Positions 38,363 to 49,180 of a stretch of 64,000 nt of DNA are shown here, one piece after another. Below the pieces are notes generated by a model, which worked only from the letters and a program-made list of their open reading frames with translations, searched no databases and had not been told where the DNA came from. The position numbers were made by a program, and so were the translations under genes. Origin of the DNA: G963422445 sp963422445 (GTDB lineage Bacteria; Pseudomonadota; Alphaproteobacteria; Thalassobaculales; Thalassobaculaceae); NCBI GenBank assembly GCA_963422445.2, contig OY729512.2, forward strand, positions 310,001 through 374,000. The letters are read 5' to 3'. Numbering within the stretch: the stretch's first letter is position 1; each line of letters starts with the position of its first letter.

Positions 38363-39740
38363 GAACCTCTTGCAAAATTCCTGTCCCCAGGGTCCGGTGA
38401 GCCCGGATCGGTCGGTTGCTTCCGGTCACCTCTGCACCTGGAGGTCGGAATCCATGGATTCGCGGTGTCTCATCAGAGACGATGAGACCGAACAGGGACC
38501 TTTGCGGACGTCAGGACACACCTCTCCGGGCCCCTCTCTTCGAGAGGGCCGCGAAGGGTCGGCATGCGTTGTCGGAGCCGCGCTATGGGGCGGCGAGACG
38601 TATCAACTGGTCAGCCGCCAGGGCCAGGATGCCGAACATGAGATGGCAGGCGACCCTGGAATGTCCACGGACGCGGACATGGCGCCCGCCACACTCATCC
38701 TTGAGGCGGGCGTTGGTCCTCTCGACACCGGACCGGATCCGGAACCGCACGGTCTCGGGATCGACATGGCCTATTGCACGCCGGGCCCGGGCCTCCCGGT
38801 CTCGCTCCTCCTTGAGGTCCTTGTCCCGGCGCGGATTGACATCGATGATCGGCACATGGCCAAGCCGTTGCCAAGGTGAGAACGGTACTCAGCGGCACCC
38901 CGCAGTCTGCTGTGTCGATATGCAGCTTGTAACCGCGCCAAGCCTCCATGACCCCTTTGGCATTCTTCTTTGCCCCGTGATCACAGACCTTCGGCAGCGC
39001 GTCGAGCATCTCATCGAGATCCATCCCGTTCGCTTGCTGTTCGAGACGCCCAGGCTCCTTCGTCCTCTCCTCGCCCTTGCGGGGCCGGCCGCGCTTGCGG
39101 TTCGGCGTCCTGGCCTTCGGCTTCGGGGCCGGCGTCTCCCGGGCCTCGATGGCCGTCGAGTCCCGCGACACGTGGCCGATGAGCGCATCGCCCAGTGTCT
39201 CTGCAACCAGAGCCGCGTGCATCCTCTCCGGAAGACGGGATTGCGAAAATTCGGCAAACGCCCGCGAAAACGTCGCTTCACGCGGGATCTCCGCGATACG
39301 CGATCCGCCGCACAGCCGGCGCAACGTCGGGTCCACCTTGAGCCTGTCGATCAGGTGGCGGGTCGTCGGCAGATCCCATACCGCCTTGGCGATGAAGCCA
39401 CGGGCCAGCGCCCGGCGATCCTCCCGGGGCCGACCCGGACCGGTCCACACCCCATCGACGAAGCCCTCCACCTTGACGAGATCGAGAGCTGTCACGAAAC
39501 GCTTGTGCGTCTCCAGGAGAGGACCGACCGCCTCGGCCAACGCAGGGAAAAGGTCCCCTTGAAATCGGCGCCAGAGATCGGATAGGGTCGAGCCAAGGGT
39601 CATCGGGGTCACCTCCTCGGTATCTTGTTATTGTAGAAACACAACAGACCACGGGATGCCCCGGGACCCAGGCCCTCGACAACAAAATCAGCCTCGACAA
39701 GGCAAAAAACCGGTCGGGCCGGCAATTTTGCAAGAAGCTC
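38363..39740 (-). mobile_element. IS A copy 2 (1378 bp, internally deleted)
   Basis: Both tips are present (GAACCTCTTGC left, GCAAGAAGCTC right). The flanks do not match (CCAT and CCTC), so no target duplication remains. About 119 bp are missing from the transposase. Confidence 0.88.
38583..39603 (-). pseudogene. IS A transposase with an out-of-frame deletion
   Basis: Same protein as at 41040-42179 up to 'DTADCGVPLSTVLT'. The next 39 or so residues (from SASVHDSQ to MSERL) are missing and the frame changes. The C-terminal 'HVPIIDVNPRRDKDLKEERD...' continues in the other frame to 38583. The second catalytic Asp is lost. Confidence 0.88.
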
Positions 39741-39867
39741 CCTCGATAACGTTTTGATCGTGCAACATATCGGCACGTTTTCGCAGCGGGATGCCGAGGC
39801 CGTCAAAACAGCGCTCGTCCGGGTCTTCGCACTCGATTAACCCCGATCCCCCAGTATTGAAAACATC

Positions 39868-40695
39868 ATGCTCGACTTCACGAAAATGCACGGCCTCGGC
39901 AATGACTTTGTCGTTTTCGATGGACGCAACCAGAACCCGGGTTTGACGGCCGCCACTTGCCAAACCGTTGCCGACCGTCGACACGGTATCGGCTGCGATC
40001 AAATCCTGACAATCCTGCCGCCAAGACATTGCGGTGAGGCTTATATACAGATCCACAATCCGGACGGCAGCGAGGCCGAGGCTTGTGGCAACGGCAGCCG
40101 TTGCGTCGCCGCGCTTCTGATGGATCAGACTGGTCGTGAGACCGTGACTATCGAAACCATTGCCGGTTCGCTGGTCTGCAAACGCCGCAACGACGGACAG
40201 ATCACTGTCGATATGGGGTCGCCCAGATTCGACTGGCGCGACATTCCTCTGGCGCGGTCATCCGATACACTGCATGTGCCGCTCCGGGACGCTCCGGCTG
40301 ATGATTGCTGTTGCGTCAACCTCGGCAACCCGCACGCGGTTTTCCTTGTCGACGATATCGATGCGGTACCGCTGCCGGAGATTGGTCCGGTACTCGAACG
40401 TCACCCGATGTTTCCCGAACGGGCGAATATCGAATTCGCCACCGTGCTGACACCGGACCGGATCCGCATGCGGGTGTGGGAGCGCGCGGCAGGCATCACT
40501 CGAGCCTGTGGGTCCGGCGCCTGTGCCGTATTGGTCGCTGCCATACGCCGCGGGCGCGCGGATCGGACAGCAACGATTGTCCTCGACGGCGGCGAACTTG
40601 TCGTCGAATGGACGCAGACTGACCGCGTGCTGATGACTGGGCCAGCATCCACCAGCTTTTTCGGCAAACTTGACCTTGATACTCTGCCTAACTGA
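39868..40695 (+). CDS. dapF: Diaminopimelate epimerase
   Basis: Interconverts LL- and meso-diaminopimelate for lysine and peptidoglycan. 275 residues. 'MLDFTKMHGLGNDFVVFDG' start, the two catalytic cysteines in 'EACGNGSRC' near 73 and 'TRACGSGACA' near 215, and 'LGNPHAVFLVDD' near 151. In relatives mtaB and ftsY follow at once; here they are 8.8 kb away behind IS elements. The gene itself is intact, with IS tips 127 bp upstream and 224 bp downstream. Confidence 0.96.
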   Translation: MLDFTKMHGLGNDFVVFDGRNQNPGLTAATCQTVADRRHGIGCDQILTILPPRHCGEAYIQIHNPDGSEAEACGNGSRCVAALLMDQTGRETVTIETIAGSLVCKRRNDGQITVDMGSPRFDWRDIPLARSSDTLHVPLRDAPADDCCCVNLGNPHAVFLVDDIDAVPLPEIGPVLERHPMFPERANIEFATVLTPDRIRMRVWERAAGITRACGSGACAVLVAAIRRGRADRTATIVLDGGELVVEWTQTDRVLMTGPASTSFFGKLDLDTLPN

Positions 40696-40919
40696 CCGAT
40701 GGACACGACGTATAGCCAATCGCACGGCATCTGACGCGCCCGGTGTCGAGGAACTTGCGTTGCCCATAACCCATTGAGATGACTATCAATTTTGCAGGGT
40801 CCAAATAATTGATCCCTCAAACGGTCCCTTGCATCTGATCAATTTTCCGTTATCTTTCAATGAGTTGGACAATCTTTCCGGATCCGGTGGGAGCCCGATC
40901 TCGAAATTTTCTCTCAAGA

Positions 40920-42399
40920 GAGCTTCTTGCAAAATTGCCGGCCCGACCGGTTTTTTGCCTTGTCGAGGGCCTGGGTTTCGGGGCCACCTCGTGGTCTGTT
41001 GTGTTTCTACAATACCAAGATACCGAGGAGGTGGCCCCGATGACCCTTGGCTCGACTCTATCCGATCTCTGGCACCGATTTCAAGGGGACCTTTTCCCTG
41101 CGTTGGCCGAGGCGGTCGGTCCTCTCCTCGAGACGTACAAGCGTTTCGTGACAGCTCTCGATCTCGTCAAGGTGGAGGGCTTCGTCGATGAGGTGTGGAC
41201 CGGTCCGGGTCGGCCCCGGGAGGATCGCCAGGCGCTGGCCCGTGGCGTCATCGCCAAGGCGGTGTGGGGTCTGCCGACGACCCGCCACCTGATCGACAGG
41301 CTCAAGGTGGACCCGACGTTGCGCCGGCTGTGCGGCTGGTCGCGTGTCGCGGAGATCCCGAGTGAAGCGACGTTTTCGCGGACGTTTGCCGAATGGTCGC
41401 AGTCCCGTCTTCCGGAGAGGATGCACGCGGCTCTGGTTGCAGAGACACTGGGCGACGCGCTCATCGGCCACGTGTCGCGGGACTCGACGGCCATCGAGGC
41501 CCGGGAGACGCCGGCCCCGAAGCCGAAGGCCAGGACGCCGAACCGCAAGCGCGGCCGGCCCCGCAAGGGCGAGGAGAGGACGAAGGAGCCTGGGCGTCTC
41601 GAACGGCAAGCGAACGGGATGGATCTCGATGAGATGCTCGACGCGCTGCCGAAGGTCTGCGATCACGGGGCAAAGAAGAATGCCAAAGGGGTCATGGAGG
41701 CTTGGCGCGGTTACAAGCTGCATATCGACACAGCAGACTGCGGGGTGCCGCTGAGTACCGTCCTCACCTCGGCATCCGTCCATGACAGCCAGGTCGCGAT
41801 CCCGCTGGCGATGATGACCGCCGCGCGTGTGACCAATCTCTACGATCTCATGGACGCGGCCTATGATGCCAGAGAGATCTACCAGATGAGCGAACGGCTT
41901 GGCCATGTGCCGATCATCGATGTCAATCCGCGCCGGGACAAGGACCTCAAGGAGGAGCGGGACCGGGAGGCCCGGGCCCGGCGTGCAATAGGCCATGTCG
42001 ATCCCGAGACCGTGCGGTTCCGGATCCGGTCCGGTGTCGAGAGGACCAACGCCCGCCTCAAGGATGAGTGTGGCGGGCGCCATGTCCGCGTCCGTGGACA
42101 TTCCAGGGTCGCCTGCCATCTCATGTTCGGCATCCTGGCCCTGGCGGCTGACCAGTTGATACGTCTCGCCGCCCCATAGCGCGGCTCCGACAACGCATGC
42201 CGACCCTTCGCGGCCCTCTCGAAGAGAGGGGCCCGGAGAGGCGTGTCCCGATGTCCGCAAAGGTCCCTGTTTGTTCTCATCGTCTCTGATGAGACACCGC
42301 GAATCCATGGATTCCGACCTCCAGGTGCAGAGGTGAACGGAAGCAACCGACCGATCCGGGCTCACCGGACCCTGGGGACAGGAATTTTGCAAGAGGTTC
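40920..42399 (+). mobile_element. IS A copy 3 (1480 bp, complete)
   Basis: Tips as in copy 1. Flanked by AAGA (40916-40919, 42400-42403), a 4 bp target duplication. It lies between dapF and the IS427-like pair. Confidence 0.92.
41040..42179 (+). CDS. IS4/IS5-superfamily transposase (IS A, copy 3)
   Basis: 379 residues from ATG 41040, eight bases after AGGAGG. It has the same domains as copy 1 but the usual 'SRDSTAIEARE' (copy 1 has Pro) and 'YKLHIDTADCGVPLSTVLTSASVHDSQ'. Intact and a good candidate for the active source copy. Confidence 0.92.
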   Translation: MTLGSTLSDLWHRFQGDLFPALAEAVGPLLETYKRFVTALDLVKVEGFVDEVWTGPGRPREDRQALARGVIAKAVWGLPTTRHLIDRLKVDPTLRRLCGWSRVAEIPSEATFSRTFAEWSQSRLPERMHAALVAETLGDALIGHVSRDSTAIEARETPAPKPKARTPNRKRGRPRKGEERTKEPGRLERQANGMDLDEMLDALPKVCDHGAKKNAKGVMEAWRGYKLHIDTADCGVPLSTVLTSASVHDSQVAIPLAMMTAARVTNLYDLMDAAYDAREIYQMSERLGHVPIIDVNPRRDKDLKEERDREARARRAIGHVDPETVRFRIRSGVERTNARLKDECGGRHVRVRGHSRVACHLMFGILALAADQLIRLAAP

Positions 42400-42604
42400 A
42401 AGAGTTTTATCGGTTTCCGCCGGTCGTCGGCCGGAATGCGGACCGGATCTGGCTCCCTGTGTCCGATTCGGATCTGCGGGCGGCTTCCGGCCTTCGTCAT
42501 GCGGCGAGCACCGATCCTGTTTTGCAATTGATATCAAGATCTTGAGCCAATTCTATCCGGCACGCCCGAGCCCCTTGTTAGAACGCGACCTGCTGCATTT
42601 CCTA

Positions 42605-43450
42605 GATAGTGTCGTCATGAGTGATGTTTATCTGTACTATCTGTCGAACTCACTCGATGGTTCTTGGAGGCGACTTATGGGATTGGCTCATCGGCGTCAC
42701 GACATTTCGGACAGGGTCTGGCTGTTGTTGGAGCCTCATCTGCCTGGCCGAGCGGGACGTTGGGGTGGGGTGGCGCAGGATAATCGACGGTTCATTAATG
42801 CGATCTTCTGGATTCTGCGTACCGGCGCTCCCTGGCGTGATGTGCCGCCGGACTATGGAGATTGGAAAAATACCCATCGTCGGTTCTGTCGCTGGCGGGA
42901 CAAGGGGCTCTGGGGGGCGTTGCTGGAGCCTCTGGTGGATGAGCCGGACGATGAGTGGCTGGTGATGGACGCCAGTCATCTCAAGGTCCATCCCCATGCG
43001 AGCGGTGCGGTCGGCGGCAATCAGGCGATGGATCGCACAAAAGGGGGCTGAACACGACGCTGCACCTGGCTGTGGACGCGCATGGGATGCCGGTGCGGGT
43101 GTTGGTGACCGAGGGGACGGCAGCAGATTGCAGTCAAGCGGTCGAGCTGATTGAAGGGATAGATGCCGAGTATTTGTTGGCGGACAAGGCCTATGACACG
43201 AATGCCATCCTGTCTTATTGTGAGGAGCATGAAGTCATTCCAGTGGTTCCGCCGAAGCGCAACCGCAAGCACCCCAGAGCGTATGATGTCCATCTCTACC
43301 GGCGCCGGCATTTGGTGGAGAACGCCTTTCTGTGGCTCAAGCGTTGGCGTGGGATTGCCACGCGATACGCCAGGAATGCCGCATCGTTCCTTGCCGCGGT
43401 GCAGATTCGGTGTCTGGCGCTCTGGGCTGGTATTTCGTGACGACACTATC
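42605..43450 (+). mobile_element. IS427-like IS5 element Y (846 bp)
   Basis: Ends GATAGTGTCGTCA inverted at both sides, with TA at 42603-42604 and 43451-43452. Its right TA is also the left TA of the next element. Confidence 0.88.
42677..43440 (+). pseudogene. IS427-group transposase in two frames
   Basis: First frame from ATG 42677 (SD GGAGG): 'MGLAHRRHDISDRVWLLLEPHLPG...TGAPWRDVPPDYGDWKNTHRRF' to 'WLVMDASHLKVHPHASGAVGGNQAMDRTKGG', stop at 43051. The second frame continues at 'GLNTTLHLAVDAHGMPVRVLV', 'LLADKAYDTN' and 'HLVENAFLWLKRWRGIATRYAR'. The switch is -1 at ACAAAAGGGGG. It is either a one-base loss in the G-run or a real -1 frameshift, as used by some IS5 relatives. The three catalytic residues are all present. 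Confidence 0.85.
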
Positions 43451-43452
43451 TA

Positions 43453-44251
43453 GGGCGTGTTGACGAATGATCGAAGCATGATCCATGCTGAGACAATGTG
43501 GACAAACGCGAGGACCGTCCGAGCGAGCTTGTCATAGCGTGTGGCAATGCGACGGAATTGTTTGAGCTTGTTGAAGAAGCGCTCGACCTGCTGGCGCCGC
43601 TTGTACTTTTCTTGATCGTGATGAATCGTCTCACTCCGGTTCGACCGGGCGGGAATCACGGCTTCGACGCCCTGGTCGGCCAGCACCTGGCGAATGCCCT
43701 TGCTGTCATACGCCTTGTCCATGACCGCAGCCTCCGGTGCGGGAGAGCTGGGCAAAGCCTTCCACAGCAGCTCGAATCTCACGCCATCATGGCGCTCGCC
43801 ACCCGTCAACACGAAGGACACACCGGTTGTTTCGTTGGCACAGGCGACGTGCAGCTTGGTGGAGAACCCACCCCGGGAGCGGCCGAGAGCCTGGGCCTCC
43901 TGGCCACCGTTTTTTTACCGCGCCGGCGGCGTGTTGATGAGCGCACACGATAGTCGAAGCGATGAACACTTCCTTGAGTGGTTCATCGTCTCCCTGTTGT
44001 CTCTGTTGCCAGAGCCGTGCCCGGAGGTGGCGCTTCTCCCAACGGCGAAACCGCTGATAAACGGCATTCCAATGGCCGAATTCGTCGGGCAGGTCGCGCC
44101 TGGGGGTTCCGGTCCGCGCCTGGTAGAGGACGGCTTCGATGAATATTCGATCGCTGAGCCGTGGCGGGGCGCCGGCGGCGTGTTTGCTCTCACGCAGTAG
44201 CGGCTCGAGTGTCAAGCAGACAGCATCCGGGATGAGCAGGCGTAACGCCAT
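43453..44251 (-). pseudogene. IS427-group transposase, frame change at an A-run
   Basis: N-terminal frame from ATG 44251 ('MALRLLIPDAVCLTLEPLLRESKH...') runs to 'AGAVKK' at a run of seven A. The C-terminal frame ('NGGQEAQALGRSRGGFSTKLHVACANETTGVSFVLTGG', 'MDKAYDSKG', 'VERFFNKLKQ') would be in phase if the run were six, as it is in the copy near 33790. So this copy has gained one A. Slippage on the run could still yield some full protein. Confidence 0.85.
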
Positions 44252-44320
44252 GATAAGTCCCCGGAAAGTATCATTGATGGAGAATGATTATCAGCATTTC
44301 ATGAATTCATCAACACGCCC
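43453..44320 (-). mobile_element. IS427-like IS5 element Z (868 bp)
   Basis: Ends GGGCGTGTTGA(C/T)GAAT, with TA at 43451-43452 and 44321-44322. Same IS as 31420-34195 without the nested insert. Confidence 0.9.
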
Positions 44321-44364
44321 TAGTGTTTCAAAAGATCACGACGGTCCAGCCGGAAGAACAAGAC

Positions 44365-45882
44365 ATGTCGGTCCAAAGTCAGTCCTCGCTGTTTTCCTGG
44401 GATGATGTCGAGAGAATGCCAAGTCTTTAGCATCTCGCTCTGATGTTCAACAGCTTGCCCGATGAGGAGATCATCACTGCGCTGGGGGCACAGCGCGGCT
44501 GTGGTCGCCAGGAGTCTCCGGAGTTGCGATGTGACGGGCGGTGTTGACAAAGGATGTGCTCCAGCGTCCTTCGGTGGCGGCGCTGACCCGGGAGTTGGAA
44601 CGGGCTCCGGGGCTGCTCGAGATTTGCGGTTTCGATCCGCTACCACAGCACAGCACGCCGAAACCTCGGGTCGAGATGGATCCCGAGACCGGGCTGGAGC
44701 GAATCGTGCGCCCGGAGACCCCGGTCCGCAACGGCATCCTGACGGAATCCGCGTTCTTAAGGGTCCGCACCGCGCTGGAGGCGAAGACGCGTGCAGTGAG
44801 CGCGATGACCGAGCGGTGGCGGGCGGCGCTGATGGAGGCGTTGCCGGGGTCCGGGACGCGTCTCGGCTATGGCGGCAAAGTGATCGAGAGCCATTCGACC
44901 CACCGCAAGGATGGTGACACGCAGCAGATCTCGGATCCGGATGCTCGCTGGGGCAAGCATGAGACTGTCAGCTACGACAGCAAGACCGGTCAGCCGCGGG
45001 TAATGACGAAAACCGGATTCGGAAACAAGTTGCATCTGATAGCGGATACGACATAAGAATGGACGGTGACGCTGGCGTCGACGAGGGAAAGTCCAACTCT
45101 CACCAGCACGATCAACACCGTGTTCTCGAGCACCGCGCTGTTGACCCCGCATTGCACGGATTTCTGTGCTGATCGCAGCCTCGACAACGGTCCTCTGAAA
45201 GCAATGGTTTGGGATGAGTATCAAGTCCAACCCTTGATCCCGTCCCGGTGGCTCTGTAAGGACGAGACGCAGGAGCCGGGCTGGACGCCGGGAACGCCCA
45301 TGACCCGATCGCTGTTTCCGGTCGCGCCAACATCATCAGCTACAGCGAGACAGGCAAGATAGTTTGCACCTGTCCGGAGATCGACGAGGTTCCGGACCCT
45401 GGCCTTTCAGGGTTTCGATACCCTGAGATACCGCTGCCCGGCTGCAGCGTACGGCTTCGAGTGTGCGAGTCGCGAGGCCTGCCACAACGCCCCCAATTAT
45501 CAGGCCGGCGCCTATGGCCGCATCATCCGGGTCCCGCTGGACACCGACCGGCGGATCTTCACGCCGACACCGCACACTTCGCCGACATGGCAACGGCTCG
45601 ACGAGGGCCATGCGGCGCTTGAGCGGATCAACAGCCGGATTGACCAAGTTTAAGGTTACGAACGGCACGCCCTGCGGGGCCTGCCCCGGATGCGGCCCCG
45701 CCTCGAACTGTCCATCGCGGTGATAATGGCGACGGCGCTCGGTCATATCCGTGCACAGCGGCCAGAGCGGATGCAGTCCTTGGTCGGGCCAGATTCATGG
45801 CGACAATGCACTTGACCACAGCCGCTGACTTTTGACATCGCGATCAGGACGGACCGGCTGCCGGTAACGGCAGAGCTGTGAT
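44365..45882 (+). pseudogene. IS1182-like transposase, degraded
   Basis: ATG 44365 begins 'MSVQSQSSLFSWDDVERMPSL', then a stop (TAG for CAG). 'MFNSLPDEEIITALGAQRG', 'LLTKDVLQRPSVAALTRELERAPGLLEICGFDPLP' and 'GTRLGYGGKVIESHSTHRKDGDTQQISDPDARWG' (catalytic Asp) follow, then stops near 45054. The rest is in changing frames: a Cys-rich 'YRCPAAAYGFECASREACH' and 'GHAALERINSRIDQV...GLPRMRPRLELSIAVIMATALGHIRAQRPERM', with the Glu in 'LERINSRID'. Not functional. Confidence 0.75.
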
Positions 45883-46018
45883 TCGGCCCCACCAGATGTT
45901 AATAATATGGTAACTATCCAGATACTAATTGTTGACGGTGGCGGGATGATTGTGGGTGTTGGTGTGGTGTCGTCGAGGCCCTGTTTATTCTTGACGTTAC
46001 AGAATCGCCGGTCTATAG

Positions 46019-46694
46019 ATGGCGCTCTCGTATGACGGGAACGGGGGATGGGGTTTCGGATCGAAGGCGACGGCGGGTTTGTGTCAGACGCTGATTGCGC
46101 TGATGTCGCCGCACGATATCGACATCGAGAGTCATCCGGGCAGCGGTGCGTTGATGCTTCGCAAGCCGCCGTCCCTGCGCTCGATAGGCATCGACTGCGG
46201 CGCCACGGCGCTCAATGTCTTTGTCTGTGACCATCCGGCGAGCTGGTGCATGGCTGTGCGCATGCCTTTCTGTCGTCGTTTCCATTCTCCGGCCGGAAGC
46301 TGGTCTACAGTGATCCGCCGTATCTGCAGGCGACCCGGCGGTCGGCCCGGCGCTATCGCTTCGGCTCCACGGAGGCCGACCCTGCCGCGCTTCCGGATTG
46401 GCTCAAACGATTGCCCTGTCAGGTGATGGTCTCGGACCACCCCTCGGCGCTGTATGACGCGACGCTGGCCGGCTGGCGCTGCAGGTGGTCACCCAGGGCT
46501 TGGTGCGGACCGAGATCGTCTGGTTCATCTTCGCGCCCGACCGGGTGCATAGGGTGCGGGGCGCAACTTCACCGACCGCCAGCGCATCAAGCGCAAGGCG
46601 GCCAACCCAGGCCGGCGCTATGCGGCGCTGCCGTCGGGCGAACGCCTTGCGATGCTATCCGCCATGATGGCTGTCGAGGCCGAAACGCCGTAGT
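46019..46694 (+). pseudogene. D12-class DNA adenine methylase, copy 3, frameshifted
   Basis: The most complete copy. 'MALSYDGNGGWGFGSKATAGLCQTLIALMSPHDIDIESHPGSGALMLRKP' is the SAM-binding start, with the usual 'GGKG' altered. After a shift, 'HAFLSSFPFSGRKLVYSDPPYLQATRRSARRYRF' holds the catalytic DPPY. Then 'LPCQVMVSDHPSALYDATLAGWR', another shift and 'LQVVTQGLVRTEIVWFIFAPDRVH'. About 225 residues if repaired. The class transfers methyl to adenine N6 and is often part of phages or elements without a cognate nuclease. None is visible here. Confidence 0.8.
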
Positions 46695-46759
46695 TGGCTG
46701 GACGGAGGATCTCGCCACCTCTGCCGAGGCCTTTGCAAGCCCGGGATCTCTCCCATCCG

Positions 46760-49180
46760 GGACATCCATGATCATCGAGAACTGGGGTCGGGGCCTGTTG
46801 CGCCTGGTCACGGCGCTCGTCGAGACGATTGCGGCGTTTGAGCCGGACAAGACCGTGCTCAAGCGGGAGACCGCGGCCATGCGGGACCGTATCGCCGCGC
46901 CAGTAGATTGATTCCAACTTTTGGAACCCTCTTTTTCTTGCGGCGATGATGGTATCGGGATCGGCGGTCCAGACGAAGGGCTTGGCTTCGGTGGTGTTGT
47001 GTTCGTCGATGAAGCGGCGGATGGCATCCTGGAGTTCGCGTACGGAACGGCAGACGCCGTCTTTGAGACGGCGTCGTGTCCGCTTGGCGAAGACGCCTTC
47101 GAGCGCGTTCAGCCACGCGCTCGAGGTGGGGGTGACGTGGAAGGTCCAGCGCGGATGGCGTGCGAGCCAAGACCTGGACGTCCTTGTGCTTGTGAGTGGC
47201 GTCGTTGTCGAGGATGGCATGGACCGGGACGCCGGCGGGTATCGTGCGCGCGATGCGGTTGAGGAATCTCAGGAACTCCTGATGGCGATGCCGACTGGCG
47301 TGCTGGCCGATGACCGTGCCGGCGAGCACGGTCAGGGCGGCAAACAGCGTCGTCGTGCCGTTGCGCCTGGAATCATGTGTCATGGTGGCGCCGCGGCCTT
47401 TCTTCAGCGGCAGGCCCGGCTGTGTGCGGTCAAGTGCCTGACTGTGCGACGTGTCATCGATCGACAGCACGACCGCGTGAGCCGGCGGCGCAACGGAGAG
47501 GCCGACGATGTCGGTCAGCGTCTCGAGGCAGGCGGGATCGTTCGAAAGCGTGAACGGCCGCCAGCGGTGCGGCATCAGGCCATGCGCCTGCCAGACCGCC
47601 CATACCGTCGAAGCGGCACCCCCACAGCCTTCGCCATCGCCCGCAGCGTCCAGTGGGTCGCCGCGTGAGGCGGCGAGGTGTGGGTCAACCCTACGATCTT
47701 CGCCTCTGGCTCAGGAGCCAGAGGCGTCTTGCCCGGCGGGCGCGTCTTGTCCCGCAGAAGTCCGTCCACACCGTCTTCCATAGAAGCGGTCCTGCCAGCG
47801 TCAGACACTGTTCTTCGCCTGGCCAGTCTCTCTCATGATGGCCATCCTGCCGAGCCCATCGTTGCTCAGAAGAACGATGCGCGCCCGCCAGACGTGCTTC
47901 TGCGGGCTCTTCGGGTCCGAGACAACCGTTTCAAGGCGATGCTCGACAGCACCACCAGCAGCAAGCCGCCGTCCAGCGATGGTCCGAACAAGAAGACCAC
48001 AACACCGAAGCGCGCCCGGAGCCAACGCGGACCGTCCGCGAAGCCGAGCAGCGGCAGCCGGAGCACACGGGACCGACCCTGACGCCGACCACGACCCCGG
48101 ACCATGTCCTAGATCACGATCCATCCGCCTGTGCCGGGCGCAGCGGCGCGCTGACGGAGACTGACCGTCACGGCGCGCCGGTCTGCCGGCAGGTCTTCAA
48201 CCTGCCCGAACCGCAACCACTGGAGGTCACCGAACACCGCGCCCATCGCTGCTTCTGCAGCGCTTGCGGCACCGTGACCGGCGCGATCTTCCCGACGGGC
48301 GTGACCACCCCGGTCCAGTACGGGCCACGCATTACCGCGTGGGTAAGCGATCTGCTGCATGTCCGGGTCAATCCCGAAACGAGACTGACCGATCTGATGA
48401 GTGACCTGTTCGCCGTGCCCATCGCCACGGCTACGATCGCCGCCATGAGCCGGCGCACAGCGCTTCGAGGATGTCGTCAACCGGATCGCCGACCGGATCC
48501 GGACCGTGGCCCCGGTCAGACACCTTGACGAAACCGAAGTCCGCATCGAAGTCCGCGCCCGTTGGCTCCACCTGTTGTGCACCCCGTTCTTGACCGTCCT
48601 GCGCATCGGCGCCGGACCCGGCGATGTCGACCGGAACGTCACGGGCATCCTCGTCCATGACGATGCCGCCAGCGACTTTACCCTCGAGGACATGCGTCAC
48701 GCGGCCTGCAACGCCCATCACCGGCGCGACCTCCAGATCTTGGTCGGCATCGGGAAGGAAGACGGGGCCCGCAGCATGCACCTCAGCCTCGAACGTGCCC
48801 GCAGGGCAGCGCCCATCGCACGCGAGACGGGACGGGCCCGGGTCCCGAGTCGATCTCATCGCCAAAGCCCATGATCGCATCCTCGACCGGGCCATTGCTT
48901 TCCACGACGTGCAACCACCGCTTCGGAGCGGCAAGCGGGGACGAAAAACACCGCGTCGGGCACACCCTTGCCCTCCGTCTCCGGATATACAAGAACGGAG
49001 GCCTGCGGTGTCTCACCAACTTGCGAATTCCCTTCACGAACAATGAGGCCGAGCGTGATCTGTACCCTGCGCGCCGTCGTCGCCACGGCTCGCAAGCAGG
49101 GCTGGACTATCCTCGAAACCCTGGCATACCCCGACCCGATGCGGCTAATCTCCAGACGGCGGCTCTGAACCCCCTCCCGA
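46760..49180 (+). pseudogene. IS66-family transposase (TnpC), copy 3, split by IS630
   Basis: First part 'LLRLVTALVETIAAFEPDKTVLKRETAAMRDRIAA' ends at 46909. It resumes at 47938 with 'LDSTTSSKPPSSDGPNKK', 'VCRQVFNLPEPQPLEVTEHRAHRCFCSACGTVTGAIFPTGVTTPVQYGPRITAWVSDLLHV', 'TIAAMSRRTA', 'VRHLDETEVRIEVRARWLHL', 'ACNAHHRRDLQILV' and 'LRIPFTNNEAERDL' (IS66 NNxAER Glu motif) to about 49180. Several shifts in addition to the insert. Confidence 0.85.
46910..47944 (-). pseudogene. IS630-family transposase piece inside the IS66 gene
   Basis: Second copy of the gene at 34195-35265, with the same extra T before 'MEDGVDGLLRDKTRPPGKT'. It also has a stop (TGA) in 'KNSV-W', a lost base near 47165 and changes such as 'DDTSHSQALDRTQ'. 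The first residues up to 'DRHRLE' are missing at 47944, so it is not a clean insertion. Confidence 0.8.

Noticed and set aside
38359..39744. A target duplication for IS A copy 2
   Set aside because: The flanking four bases (CCAT and CCTC) differ, unlike copies 1 and 3.
43453..44251. A programmed frameshift at the A7 run of element Z
   Set aside because: The sister copy has A6 and is in phase, so a one-base gain is the simpler reading; slippage remains possible but is not shown.
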